A stretch of 64,000 bases of DNA from Lagopus muta (lineage: Eukaryota; Chordata; Aves; Galliformes; Phasianidae). A program made the position numbers and the translations under genes. Below the pieces are notes generated by a model that worked only from the letters and a program-made list of their open reading frames with translations, had not been told where the DNA came from and did no database searches. The stretch's first letter is position 1. Every line of letters starts with the position of its first letter. Of this stretch, positions 34,023 to 47,500 are shown in pieces. The stretch spans positions 14,117,505 to 14,181,504 of the forward strand of contig NC_064434.1 in the NCBI RefSeq assembly GCF_023343835.1, given 5' to 3'.

Positions 34023-34694
34023 ATTCATAGTAATGGGGATCACTGTTTAATCTTCTTTCCCTCTTTCCCCCCACCCCACCCCACTTTTTTTTTTTTTTTT
34101 TAAGGCTACATTTTAATAATGAAAATAAAAGTTTATTTACATGATGTAATTCAAATTTACAGCCTTGTGATCTGAAAGGTGCAGTAAGCCTCATAGCCTC
34201 ATCAGCAAGGTAAAGCAGAGCTTGCCCATCTCAGACCACATACAGAGCTGCCATGGATCCTTGCTGCAGTCTAAAGATGTGGAAATGCTTCACATGATTA
34301 TTTCTACAAAAATTATGTTCCCAGAAGCTTCTTAAATTTAGAATTGTGTCATCTGATAGCACTTGTAGTGAAGAATGTAAAATCCAAGCTGAAGGGTTGT
34401 CAGATTGCTGGATTCTGCAATATACGCCATTTTCTTTCTAAACATTTTTGTTGTACCAACGTCACTTTTGATTCTCATTTTTTCAATAGGAGTAATTTGC
34501 CATGTTTACTTTTATTATAGTGACAACTATTATACTACTTAATTTGTTATTTTAATTGAAAATTATCGAGGAAGCATGATAATTTATATTATAAATATGA
34601 TAAATGATAATAATAAAGTCCTATCATTTTCTATTATCAAGTTTTCTGGATTTATTCTGTCTTTTTAATCCTTTTTCCCCCACTACACATTTTT

Positions 34695-34747
34695 AGGCCT
34701 GGATGAAAAGAGGTTGGAGGAGGCCTGGATGAAGAGAGGTTGGCAGG
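34695..34747. repeat. imperfect 26-bp tandem duplication
   Basis: Two near-identical units beginning AGGCCTGGATGAA(A/G)AGAGGTTGG. No family assigned. Confidence 0.7.
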
Positions 34748-35344
34748 ATCATTGAGCCCCTTTGATAGAATATGTCTGTGTGCTGCTCACTGGTGGTAAC
34801 TCAGCTGTGGCAGCTCCTGTGCCCCTGCTACTTCCTCAGCTGCACTGAGTGCTGTACCGTGTGATCACCAAGCTGCTTAATTCCCTTGTGATCACCACGT
34901 GCTTCCCTGCTCCCTTTGATGTGTCATCGCAAGGAAGCTTTCTGTGGCTTTGCCTCTCTCTGTGTTTATGAGTACTCCTTCCTCTGTCACAGTAATGTGC
35001 AAAGCACAGCCTCCAAGCAGCCATTAAAAGCATTAATACCCTATCTGAAGTATCTCTGGAGGCAAATTTCTCTAACAAATAATCAGACTTAATTACCCAT
35101 ACAATTATGACATTGACATTAATGGGAAAGCATATGTTAGCTTACAAAACAGCAACCTCAGAGCTGCAGTTCTCAATAAAACGATTTGTACAACTACTAT
35201 GTTACAAGCATTATCCATTAATGCCTATTTTTTCCGCTGTGCTTCAGAAGAATCTTTTAAAATCCCATTTCCTATTCATGCAAGTGTATTACTGCAGTAA
35301 CATATGCAGAAGTCTAAAACAGCTCAGTGAAGGAACTCCTAACA

Positions 35345-35420
35345 TGACTTGATCATGGCTAATAATGATGATCTTTATGGTCCCTTCCAATCTGACCACT
35401 CTGTGGTTCTATAAAATATT
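35345..35420 (+). repeat. short CR1 LINE 3' end
   Basis: Sense CR1 tail 'gatgatctttatggtccctt', 'ccaatctgacc', 'ctctgtggttctataaa'. Confidence 0.7.
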
Positions 35421-35474
35421 GTTATTTCATTGAAAACAGTTTTGGTGTACTTTTAAGCATGTAAGTTTAGCATG

Positions 35475-36010
<536 letters not shown>

Positions 36011-36324
36011 TTACCATTAAAGCCAGTAAAGATTTCTTCTACTTTGCTTACCATGATGTTGTTTCAAAACACTGTATCATGCATGTCACAAGGGAACATG
36101 CATAGCAAATCCTCATACTATAAAAAAAGGAAAAGCAGGCAAAACTATGTTCTGTATCACACTTATTTGAAGTCCATACACCTAGCTGCTCAACTCTATT
36201 TACTTGAATTGGAAATCTAAAGGTGTTATTTTTGCATGCAACAGATATTTTGGGCATGTTTGAAGCAAAAAGCTTCATCAAAGCTTCAATTGCATCATTC
36301 CGATCCAGATTTTTTTTAACTTAC

Positions 36325-36421
36325 CTGTGTGAGTGTAACAAGGAAATCTGGCTGCTCTAAAGTTATCTGCACTAGAACTTCAATAGTCCAGGTCCTAGCT
36401 GATATTTTCCCTATAAATTTT
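36325..36421 (-). other. orphan exon-like open segment
   Basis: On the minus strand a 97-base open block lies between a usable acceptor (gttttttaaag) and a strong donor (CAG|gtaagtt). The open frame translates to KFIGKISARTWTIEVLVQ then ITLEQPDFLVTLTQ, which looks protein-like, but I do not recognise a family. No neighbouring exon could be joined to it. It could be an exon of an unknown or decayed gene, of a transposon, or a chance open frame. Confidence 0.2.
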
Positions 36422-36499
36422 CTTTAAAAAACAAAATGTTTTAAATGTATGCTGTGCCAGGCTTGGATTTATCCACTTTGCCTGAGAGCTAAATATGTC

Positions 36500-36528
36500 T
36501 AAATAAATAAATAAATAAATAAATAAAA
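36500..36528. repeat. (TAAA)n simple repeat
   Basis: Seven tandem TAAA units. Confidence 0.95.
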
Positions 36529-36599
36529 AGAATCTTGAAATACAATTTTACTTTCTGCAGTGCAGAGGTATTTTATTCCTCTTTTTCTGTTCTATGGTC

Positions 36600-37225
36600 A
36601 TTGAAATACACCTAGAGTACTGAAGAAGGGATCAGAATCTTTGGGCGTTCTCACCTAAAGTCACGTATCTCCTTAGCATGTCAGAACCTCATGGGTTTTA
36701 AACCTCTGGGAATTCTTCATCGTTTCAGTCCTCCTGATCTTGTCTTACATTTTTCGAGGCATCCTTGTGTCATACCAAACAACGTGGGGAGGATGTCTGG
36801 GATTCCTTGAGGTGTCCTGAACTGAAAGGGGCATCTATATGGGGGTAAACGAATTCAGCATTAAATATCTGTTAACAGTTAGTGACAGTCTAAGGAATGA
36901 GATGGTAGAACTTAGAAACAGATTGAATTCACCCTGAAGGAGACACTAGGTGCCACATTGCTCCTCAGGCTTCATTACTGGGATTAACTAGGTATGCAAT
37001 TCAGCTGCCTCAGCTTCTAGTGCCATTTGAGATGTCCTCCAGCTCACGCCGCATAGCACATGGGTTTTCCACAGGTCTTGTGTCACCCCATCTAGGTGTC
37101 CTGGATACCATGGCAGCTCAAATGCCACCAGACAATCTACATTTAGGTGAGTGAAGCCTTAGCTCCCTGAAATGGGAGCTATGACATCTAGTACCCATGT
37201 AGACACCTACATTAGGTGTCTGGGT
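36600..37225. repeat. probable ancient interspersed repeat with TAGGTG palindromes
   Basis: Repeated TAGGTG/CACCTA hexamers in both orientations, a perfect 9-base inverted repeat AGACACCTA-CAT-TAGGTGTCT at 37201-37221, and a 'ctgaaatgggagct' block. The combination resembles old MITE-like repeats common in turtle and crocodile genomes, from memory only. Boundaries are uncertain. Confidence 0.35.
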
Positions 37226-37314
37226 CTCAGCTATGGCACCCTTTAATGCAAAGCAGAAAGTGGCGATATTGGTATTATCACTGCTGAAATACATAATGAA
37301 AAACATCAAGAAAG

Positions 37315-37770
37315 ACATGAAGGCCCTGGAGCGTGTTCAGAGAAGGGCAGCAAAGCTGTAAAGAGTCTGGAGCACAAGTCTTATGGGGAGCGGATGAGGG
37401 AACTGGGATTGTTTAGTCTGCACAAGAGGAGGCTCGGGGGAAACATTGCTCTCTACAGTCAACTGAAAGGAGGTTGCTGTGAGGTGGGGTTGGCCTCTTC
37501 TATCAAGTAACAGAAATAGGATGAGAGGCAATGGACTAAAGTTGTATCAGGGGAGGTTCAGGTTGGATATTAGGAAACATCTCAGAAAGAGCAGCGAGGC
37601 ACTGGCACAGACTGCCCAGGGAGGTGGTGGAGTCACCAACCCTGGAGGTGCTCAGAATGGTAGACATGGCACAGAGGGATGTGGTCAGTGGGCATGGTGG
37701 GCCTGGGCTGACGATTGCACCAGACAATCTTAGCGATCTTTTCCAACCTTAATGATTCAATGATTCAGTG
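37315..37770 (+). repeat. CR1 LINE, ORF2 C-terminus to 3' end
   Basis: Sense copy: 'aggccctggagcgtgttcag', 'gaggaggctcggggg', 'gggaggttcaggttggatat', 'gcccagggaggtggtggagt', then 'ttttccaaccttaatgattc'. Frames are broken. Confidence 0.92.
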
Positions 37771-37929
37771 CAAGGAATTCTGTATTAAGACTTGATATGG
37801 TTTTGGTTAGCTCTTACACCAGCTGTGTACTATCATGGGGGAGAAGCTGTGACATTTAGTGGTATGCAAAAACATTCACAGAGTGGAAAAATATCGTATT
37901 TTATTTGTTGCTGCTCTTCTAAGTCAGAA

Positions 37930-38062
37930 TAGGCATGGCCTGACGACCTTCTAACCCCAGGTGTCCCTGTCGCAGCCTGTGGTGGGGAACCTGCTTCAGC
38001 ACGGCTGGGCTGGGTGATCGCCAGAGGTCCCCTCCAACCGCTATAATTCTGTGATCCGTGTT
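37930..38062 (+). repeat. CR1 LINE 3' end near NOL10 promoter
   Basis: Sense tail: 'ggtggggaacctgcttcagc', 'gggctgggtgatcgccagag', 'gtcccctccaaccgctataa', 'ttctgtgatccgtg'. It ends about 220 bases before the NOL10 CpG island. Confidence 0.8.
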
Positions 38063-38368
38063 TAAAGAGATTCTACATAGGATTTAAACGGCGTCCCACC
38101 TTTTATGTTTGCGAAGGATGCCGCCCAACCCGATTCTGCAGTGATTCCCAGGATTTGCGTGAGGCAAGAAAACGAACCCCCTCAGCCACGTCTGTCCAAG
38201 CAGCTCCTTCCTACTCTGTGATTTCAGCCCGAGCCCCGCCTGAAATAGCATCATGCAGCCGCCTTTAAGCTTTAACGTTGCAGAACGCGATTTTACCTAA
38301 CAGCTCCCTCCCAACCCCCGGCTCGCTGCCCGCCGACGCTCGGCGCCGTCCAGGAACGGGAAGCTGAC

Positions 38369-38392
38369 GGAGCCGGAGCCGGAGCCGGAGCC
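38369..38392. repeat. (GGAGCC)4 hexamer repeat
   Basis: Four perfect GGAGCC units in the NOL10 promoter or 5' UTR. Confidence 0.9.
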
Positions 38393-38480
38393 CCGCCCGT
38401 ACAGCGCACACTGCTGCCGGGTCGGAGCCGAGCCTGCCTTCCGCTTCCCGTGCGGCCCGGAAGAGGTGTGTGGGCTCGCC

Positions 38481-38546
38481 ATGCAAGTCTCCAGCCTGAA
38501 CGAAGTGAAGATCTACAGCCTGAGCGCCGGCAGGAGCCTCCCGGAG
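38481..38546 (+). CDS. NOL10: NOL10 coding exon 1
   Basis: Residues 1-22 ([20 protein letters not shown], then PE), phase 0 end, donor gtgagg. Confidence 0.95.
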
Positions 38547-41500
38547 GTGAGGGGCAGCTCGGGTGGGACGGAGCCGTGAGGGGACGGCGGGACGCGTGGG
38601 CGCCCCCGCAGCTGGCGGGCGTTTGAGCCGAGCTGCTCTGCGGACTTCTTTTTCGTAGGGTCACAGGGTGGTTGGGTTGGAAGGGACCTCAGAGCGTACT
38701 ACTGGAATTTTGAATGCAATTAAGAAGAGAGAAGTGATGTTTCAGGCAGAAAAAAAAAAAAACAAACACCTCTTTTTTTTCAGATTTGTTAGGTTGTAAC
38801 AGTTCTGTGATAATGCAGATGTGCTGTAATGTGAATACTGATATGTTTCCTTACAGTGGCTCTCAGACAGGAAGAAAAGAGCATTACAGAAGAAAGATGT
38901 GGGTGAGTTTTCCCATCGCAGCCCTCAGCAGAATGAGGCTGTACACATCTGATCTGCCACTCCAGGAGTAGGCAGTTTGCTAACACGAGGAAATTGTGCA
39001 CAACTTGTTTTCATAAATGCAAATTTAAAGCTATACGTAATGCTAGAAGGCCATACTTTAGTTTCCTATATAGTGCTGTGTGGATAGAACATTGTCAGCA
39101 TCATTTTTAGGCATTAAATACTGGGAGATGGTAGATTGTACACAAGTGTGGTGGATGCATCCAACATATATTTATGATCAAATCTAGCTATAGACCCCTG
39201 TATATTTATTAAGCTTAGCTTAGAGTCCAGCTTTGTGATTTATCATATCATCATCATAGAACGGCCTAGGTTGAAAAGGACCACAATGATCATCCAGTTT
39301 CAACCCCTCTGCTGTGGGCAGGTCACCAGCCACCAGACCAGGCTGCCCAGAGCCACATCCAGCCTGGCCTTGAATGCCTCCAGGGATGGGGCATCCACAA
39401 CCTCCTTGAGCAACCTGTTCCAGTGCATCACCACCCTCTGTGTGAAAAACTTCCTCCTAATATCTAATCTAAATCTCCTCTGTTTCAGTTTAAAACCATT
39501 CCCCCTTGTCCTATCAGTGTCAACCCATGTAAACAGTTGTTCCCCCCCCGTTTATATGTCTACTTCAAGTACAGGAAGGCCATGATGAGGTTTCCCCTGG
39601 AGCCTTCTCTTCTCCACCCTAAACAAGCCCAGTTCCCTCAACCTTTCAATTTTACTCTAAATTTGTAATATCAAAGGAAATATTTACATACCATCATGAG
39701 CATTGTGTAAAGCAGCCAACTGAAAAATAGGCATGGAGGTAACAGTGTGATGGAATGTGTTATGCATCTTTGCTGTGTAGAATATGTCACCTTTTTGTGA
39801 ATGCCTGTTATAATGATCTCATGGTTAGCGCCTCGTGAGAGATCTATTTGGTGTGGTGATGATAGCTGGCTTCTCAGCGTTAGAGTACTGCATTGCTCTC
39901 CTGGCCTGTGTTAAAGACAAAGATATACCTTTAAAAATATTCAGTTTTATTCAGTGAACTTTACATACTTTCATAAGAAGTCATTACAGTATTGGACTGA
40001 TAATAATAGTACTAGCTTTACAAATAATTTTTCTTTATGAGTATTTATTTTTTCTTTGTAGATATCCGTAGAAGAATTGAACTTATTCAAGACTTTGAAA
40101 TGCCCACAGTTAGCACCAAGATTAAGGTATCAAGAGATGGACAGTATATTATGGCAGTTGGTGAGTTAACTAAGGATCCCTTGGTAGCAGAGGCCAAAAG
40201 TGCTAGTAACGTTTTATCACAGAATATGACAGGTAGAAGATAGAGGGTGTTTTTGTTTTATTTCTTTAATGCAGCATTGAACATTATCGTGGAAGCCTAG
40301 TTTTAAGATGTGATGCAATGATTGTCTTGGAACTTAAGTTGAGAAACATTTAATTTTCAGCTGTATTAGAAGAATACCTGTGTTATGAAAACAACAACTT
40401 ATTTGTTTTTACAGTGTGTTCATAAATTAAACACACTATAGTGTGTTCATAAAGTTGTTTAAATAATTTCTGAGTATCACTGAGTGTTTTTTTAAAGCAT
40501 AGAGGATAATGCTGCATTTCATAACTGCCAAAGTGAGATCCTAACATGAATACTTCAGTTAGCCTTAATGCCACAGGGAGGCTTGGTCTTTCACGCTCGC
40601 TGGAAGGTGTTGTTAAGTTCTGTTACTAAGAAGCCTCTTTCTCCATTCACAGAAATGTAGTAGTAAAGAATGTATACATAAAACATGGTATTTTTAAAAA
40701 AACGTGTTAGTGTTATCTTTTTGTTCAACTGTTTTGTTAAAAATCAAATTCTTCTTTCAGGAACTTACAAACCGAGGATCCGCTGCTATGATACTTACCA
40801 GTTATCCCAGAAGTTTGAAAGGTGCTTAGATTCTGAAGGTTAGTATAAGCTGTGGCTGTTAGTAGGAGAAATCTTTTGTCTACAGTTCAGGTTGGACTCA
40901 AACAGAAATTTATCTCCCTGTTCTAAGGAGACAGATTATATGTTGGGGGAACAGGGGAATCTAGAATAAAATTCACCAGTCTTCACCTCTGTATTTTTCC
41001 TTCTTTTTTCTGTAAAGTTGTTTCCTCTCTTGGAGCTGTATGAAGACAGTAAGATCTGCTCTGAGCCAGTAAGTGTGGAGCTCAGAGAGAGACATGGCTG
41101 AAGGCTGCTGCTCTCACGGGGGGAGTGCTGTGTGTGTGAGAGGGAGAGAGGGGAAAGGGGAGAGAGAGAGAAAAAGAGAGAGAGAGCTACAGCAGGCAAT
41201 TCTCCCTTCTGTTGTCTTCCCACTCTGAAGCAGTAAGGTAGAAGAGTGCTCTGGGGTTGCTCCGTTCTTACTGAAATGAGTTCTTTTGTTTTCTCACTGC
41301 AGCCCAGTCAGTTAAAGAGAACTCCTTGATTTGTTTTGTATATTTCTTTATTATTGTTATTATTTTTAGACATAGGAAAGGCCCCAATTTCACATTGTTT
41401 GCTAGTATTTTGGAGGGAGAACTTTTGTGGTGATGAGAGCAAGGAGCCATCCAGGCTCTGAGAAAGAGAGAATGTGCTGGAAATTAGACTGAGGGAGGAG

Positions 41501-44500
41501 GTTTTGGGATCTATAGAGTTGGGGGTTTATTTCGGTTTTGTTCTTTGGAGACTAATGGCAGAAGACAGGTGAATGAAACTGAGGGGCTGAGCACAGAAAG
41601 CACAGAATAGTGCAAGATTGAATCATTAGTGAGAAATGGAACTGGTCTATTTTTGATATGCTGTGTAAAAAAAAGCAAAAAAGAATGAAGCTATTGAATT
41701 AGGTCAGGAAAAGAAAAATAGAGCTTAGTGGTGTTTTGTTATTTGATTCCTTAGTACTGCAAGGAATCTTGTATGGTGTAGAGACAGTGCTACCAAGTAG
41801 TATGAGGAGGGAGAGTCAGGAAGGCTGGGGAAAGAAAGGCGTGCCATGAGAGACCCACTTTGAAACAGAATATGAGTCATTGTAATGGTAAATGCTTGCT
41901 GTTAATTAGAGCTCAAAGTTAATTTTTTTGAACTGGCTTCTTGTTGCAAGGTTTTTAAATGTGTTTAACTTGCACTGTATCATAGAGTCACCTTAAATAA
42001 CCTACCTTATTTAATTGGAAACAGTTCAGGCGAAGCAGCTTCTCCCTGATGTTCTGGACTCGCCTTATTTAGAGCTAATTGGAGTCTCTGTTGAACACCT
42101 CAGCATACTGATCAGTAGCCTTTGTGTTTGTGATTATGGGCCCCTCAAAGCTCAATCTCTGGAAGCTGAACCTTAGAAAGGCTGTGTCTGAAGATGTGTG
42201 TGTAGTACATTAGATCCCCTGGTATTCTTATCATCATTGATGGTTCACCGTGGACCACCCACTCACTGAGAAGCATTTGATCAGACCTTCCTAAATACAC
42301 GTTTGAGCACTGCATTGAGGAGCATATCCAGTATACAAGAATGATAAAAAGATTATAAGATGCTTCATAAATTTCTAAGGTTCTCTTAAGTGACTTATTA
42401 TTTTGCAAATAATGTTGTCTAATTAAAGATTTTATCACGATGTCTGCGTTATGCATTGACACCTGTGGGGAATACTTATATGGCTAAAGGTTAGCATCAG
42501 AGTAAATATTATTTTCAGGGTTTGTGCCAATGTTTGCAAATAAATTTGCTTACTTAGTTAACTTAAACTTCTCTTGTTCTCTCCTCTAGTGGTTACATTT
42601 GAGATTTTATCAGATGATTACTCAAAGGTATGTTTAATGTTTTCAATGTATAAATGAGAAAATTGTGTAATATGTATATTAAAATACATTTTCATATATA
42701 GTAAAGTTTTTTATTTAAAAACAAACAGGATAAATATTTTTTTGTACCTTTAAAGCATTGTTTTCTTTGCCTCTTTGTACTGTAATTTGCCTTACCACTT
42801 GTAAAGTCTTTTGTCTGCTGTAGAGAAAAGCTCTAATGCAAATGGGATCCTGGGCTCCATCAGGAGAGGGGTGGCCAGCAGGGACAGGGAGGTGATTGTC
42901 CCTCTCTACTCGGCTCTTGTGAGGCCCCATCTGGAGTACTGTGTCCAGGTGTGGAGCCCTCAGTACAAGAAAGACATAGAGATTTTGGAAAGGGTCCAGA
43001 GGAGGGCGACTAAGATGATCAGGGGGCTGGAGCACCTCCCCTATGAGGACAGGCTGAGGGAGTTGGGCTTGTTCAGCCTGGAGAAGAGAAGGCTGCGGGG
43101 TGACCTCATTGCAGCCTATCAGTACCTGAAGGGAACCTACACCCAGGAGGGGAGTAAACTCTTCAAAAGGGCTGACAACAGCAGGACTAGGGGAAATGGT
43201 TTTAAGTTGAAGGAGGGAAGATTTAGGTTAGATGTTAGGGGGAAGTTCTTTACTAGGAGAGTGGTTAGGCCCTGGAACGGGCTGCCCAGGGAGGTTGTGG
43301 ATGCCCCGTCCTTGGACGTGTTTAAGGCCAGGTTGGACGGGGTCCTGGGCAACCTGATCTGAATGTGTATGTTTGGTGGCCCTGCTAGGCAGGGGGGTTG
43401 GAAATACATGATCCTTGGGGTCCCTTCCAACCCGGGTGATTCTGTGATTCTGTGATTCTGTGAAAGCTCCAAATAGTCAGCTATCCTGTGATCAAACTAA
43501 CGTGAAAAACATAATTAGTTGTTCTTGCTAGTGTAACATTTGGTTATAATTGCTGACAGTAGCCAACATGCACCTTTTTTGAGAAATGGGGTACCTACAG
43601 CTGAATTAGGCTGATTTGCTACAGCAGTGACAACTAAGTGTATCAATGAGGCAGAAATTGTGGAGAGAAGGAACATGTTTTGTTTATGAGTTGCTGTATC
43701 TGGAGGAAACAGTTGAGTTATTATAACTGTGTGCCTTTTTCAGGCTCAGTACAATTATTACTCCTAATTCTGTTGAGGGCCCTCAGAAACAGGCTCAAAA
43801 TCTTGTGCTGCAGCACTTGGTGTGATAAAAGACATTACCTGTTCCTATAAACTTTGCTGATTCATCAGAGTATTCAGTCTAAAATGAAATATGGAAATCT
43901 AAGCACATAATTTTGCTGGTTTCATTAGAACACAGCATGTTAATAGTTGAATTTTTATTGTATTTTTTTTTCCTCAGAGACTTTAGCATTACTGATACAG
44001 GTTCGTCTTATACTTTCAGACACATTATCTCACCTTCTGGCTCTAGGCTTTTCAAAGTTTTCCCTTGTAAGTTTTCCAGGAATGTGGAACTCAATAGAAG
44101 AAGGAAGTGACTGATATAGTAGGGTAGCCTCTTCTGGTTGTAAAGACCAAGCAATTATTTGCAAGGCTGAGGAGTGTATTCTCATTGTTCACCCATCTCT
44201 GACTGGTCAAGCAAACAGTAAGGCTTATGTGTGTTTTGAACTGGAATTGGTACTGCATTTCAAACTGAACCTTGACAACGTTATCTTCAATTGTATTTTC
44301 CAAAAACATCCTAAGTTGTTAGAAAGAAAACTGATTTTAGAAAGTTATAATATTTTAAATATGACACAGAGGGAACAGTATTTGAGAAATTGCACTTGAA
44401 ATGATTAGAATCATAAAAATATTCCTTACAAGGAGACATCGAGGGTTCATTTCCTGCACGAAATAAGACCAATGCTCTGTGATCACCTCCTAAAGAATTC

Positions 44501-47500
44501 TTCCTTCTTATCCAGCCTGCCCAAACCTGAAATTTTTGCTACTGCAGTGAGTTTGACTGTCATTTTTGTAACTGCGTTTCAGTTGTAGGCTGCCTCTAGA
44601 TTGTTGCATAGTGTTCTCTTTGCCTCACTAACAACCTCAGATTCATCCAGATTTTTCATCTGTCCCTTATCTGGCTTGGCTTTGTTGATGTTCTCAACAT
44701 TCCTCTTGAATTGAGAGCCCCTGCTCTAGATACATTGCTTCATGGGCACTGTGCAGAAAAATGAAAATATGTCCTTCCTGGTCTGCTCCCACTAACCTTG
44801 TCAGGAATCATTTTGAGGCTCATTTGTGTTTCCACAGAACATACTGTTCACTTTTGCTCATGTCTGTAGCTGTGAAGTCAGTTATGTTTCTGCACTCTCT
44901 CAAGATTTAGACGTGGACTAAGTTTTAGACTTAGGGGAGAGTGGTGTGTCTTCTACTGTAGCCTTTTCCAAAATGGCAAGTGTTTCCTCAGCCTTTTTTT
45001 TACCACACACCAGTGGCTATGCTTTTGCTACCCCAAGCTTGTGGTTTTCAGAGTTACGTAGGAAAAACAAGCATGATTTCTAGTTGAGTTGTATCCTTTT
45101 CTAATAAAAGAGAACATAATTGTCTTCAAGTAGCTTAAGACATAAAATTACTAGAGGTAACATAGTTGTTAGCAGAATATCTGCTTTTGTTTGTCTTTAG
45201 TTGTTTTTGTCAACTACTAGAAAATAAAGTCTTTTTGGAGGTAGTAAAAGAGAACTCAGCAAACTGTATCTTCCTTACTCCAGGTAGAAAGTTTCTTGAT
45301 AGCTTACTGATAGTGAACTAGCAAGGTGATACTCATAATTTCAGTTAAATGTGGTTTAATTTTGTGTTCTCATGATTTCTTCTAAACTACATGAAGACAC
45401 AGAAATTTCAATATTGTCACTGCAAAATCACAAAATACTTGATGTTGTTATTGTTTGAAACAATGAAGTAAAAAGCTTTGCTTGTTGTAAACCTCCTGTT
45501 AAAAACATAAAGAAGTTAAGCACACAAAGGGCAGATTGGGCTGTGTATGAAAAACATCATTGTATAACATCAGCTGTGCAGCTGCATCTGTAATCTTGTA
45601 TGAAATAGTAATTATTACTTGTGAAAAGTGATGCCTGACTTTCATCCTGGATCTCAAGAGAGTGAGCCCTTGAATAAAAGTTGAAACACTGGAGTTTCTG
45701 AAATTAGAAAAATGGGAAGTACAGAGAGGACTTGAATAGGCATAAAGTAGTCACCCAGGTCAGTGCTTTGTACTTACCTCATGGAAAGGGAGAAAGTGTA
45801 AATAAACATGACTTCAAAACAACCACTGTACTTTGTCTTTCCTGAGCTGCTCACTGTTCACGTAGATAGCAGCATAGTACAATAGGGGGAGATTTAGAAT
45901 CTCAGTGATTTACTGTTGTGTAGCTACACACATTCTAAACTGGTGCCTCTCTAGTCTAAAGAGAGTTGAGCGTTAGAGTGAGTTATTGACCTGTAATTAT
46001 CCATGTCATTGTTTACCTTCATCATAGAGTGATTTTGGGCCAGAGTGATGCTTAATGCATCCCATAGTATCTGGGCAAGGCTTAAGGTACTGTATGAATG
46101 TGATGGGAGTGGGAAGAATTCATTTATATGTATATGAGTTTTGCTATGTTATTTACTATGTCGATCTAGCTTTCTAGTGCCTTCAATTCATTTTATCTTT
46201 AATGAAGAGATTGCTGTGGCTAATGAGAATAAAGAATGAATTCTGTCATTTTAGTAGAAAGTATTTAAGTGGACTGTGATAGACTGATGCAAGCCTGGAA
46301 AAATCACTGCTTGTTTTCTGAGGCAAGTTCTATCTTCTGTATTTCAGTTCTATCTATTTTATTTTCAGATTGTCTTCTTGCAGTGTGACAGATATGTGGA
46401 GTTTCATTCACAACACGGACATTACTACAGGACAAGAATACCAAAATTTGGTAGAGACTTCTCTTATCACTACCCATCATGTGACCTGTATTTTGTTGGA
46501 TCAAGGTAGTGTTTGAATGGATTATTTTGTTTTACTTCTGTCAGGAATTTTTTCCAAGAACTAAAGTCCAAAATTAATTCAGTTTCCTGCATTAAGACTT
46601 TTATTTTTTGATTGAGGCACTTGTAAATTTGTTGTCAGCAGTGCAATTCAGTGTACTGTGTTTTAAAAGTGATGAATAGTAAGGAAAATAAAATAGCTTT
46701 TTGTGGAGACTTTCAGGGTGAAGCTGGAGAAGGCCCTCCCTTGACAACCTGAGCTAGCTGTGGTGTCCCTCTTCGTTGCAAGGGAGTAGGACTAGATGGC
46801 CTTGGGTGGTCCCTTTCAACACTAAGGATTCTATGAAGCTATTCTGTGATGTTTGATGAACATACACATTATCACAGAATCACAAAACGGCCAGGGTTGG
46901 ATGGGACCTCAAGCATCATGAAGCTCTAACTCCCCTTCCACATGCAGGGCCACCAGCCTTCCCATTTAATACCAGACCAGGCTGCCCAGGGCCCCATCCA
47001 ACCTGGCCTTGAACACCTCCAGGGACGGGGCAGCCACAACCTCTCTGGGCAGCCTGTTCCAGCACCTCACCACTCTCTCTGTAAAGAACTTCCCCCTGAC
47101 ATCCAACCTGAATCTTCCCTCCCTCAACTTCAAACCATTTCCCCTTGTCCTGCTGCTATCTACCCTTTCAAAGAATTATCTTTTCTCCAGTATATAGGAA
47201 AGAAGTAATTGTGGTTTTTTCTTTGTAGTTCTGAAGTATACAGGCTAAATCTGGAACAAGGAAGGTTTCTGAACTCCCTGCCAACTGATGCTTCGTAAGT
47301 AACTGTAATGTATGATGTCTGTCTTCCATCCACCAGGTGGAACCAAACTACTAATATGCTCACCATCAGTACTGTATCTGAATACTGCCCAAATACACAG
47401 TGAAGTAGAATTGAAAAGTAACGTATGCCTAGTTTGAACCTCATTTTATTTAATTTTATGTCCTGTCATTCTTTATGACAATTTTTATGCTTTAAAATAT

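Larger units (their letters stand above)
38280..38640 (+). promoter_or_regulatory. NOL10: NOL10 CpG-island promoter
   Basis: CpG-dense block around the first coding exon. No TATA box. An ETS/GABP-type CCGGAAG lies at 38457-38463, 17 bases before the ATG, in or near the 5' UTR, a frequent feature of ribosome-biogenesis gene promoters. Four GGAGCC hexamers lie at 38369-38392. Confidence 0.75.

Noticed and set aside
36048-36281. 77-codon minus-strand open frame next to the orphan exon-like block
   Set aside because: It is not joined to 36325-36421 by usable splice sites (the gap is too short for a normal intron), and the translation shows no recognisable domain.
38293-38664. 123-codon minus-strand open frame at the NOL10 start
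   Set aside because: Antisense shadow of the CpG island; Ser/Pro/Arg-rich, no recognisable domain.
42811-43362. 183-codon open frame as a possible host gene
   Set aside because: The translation is the CR1 ORF2 C-terminus and it is followed by a CR1 3' end. It is a retrotransposon remnant.
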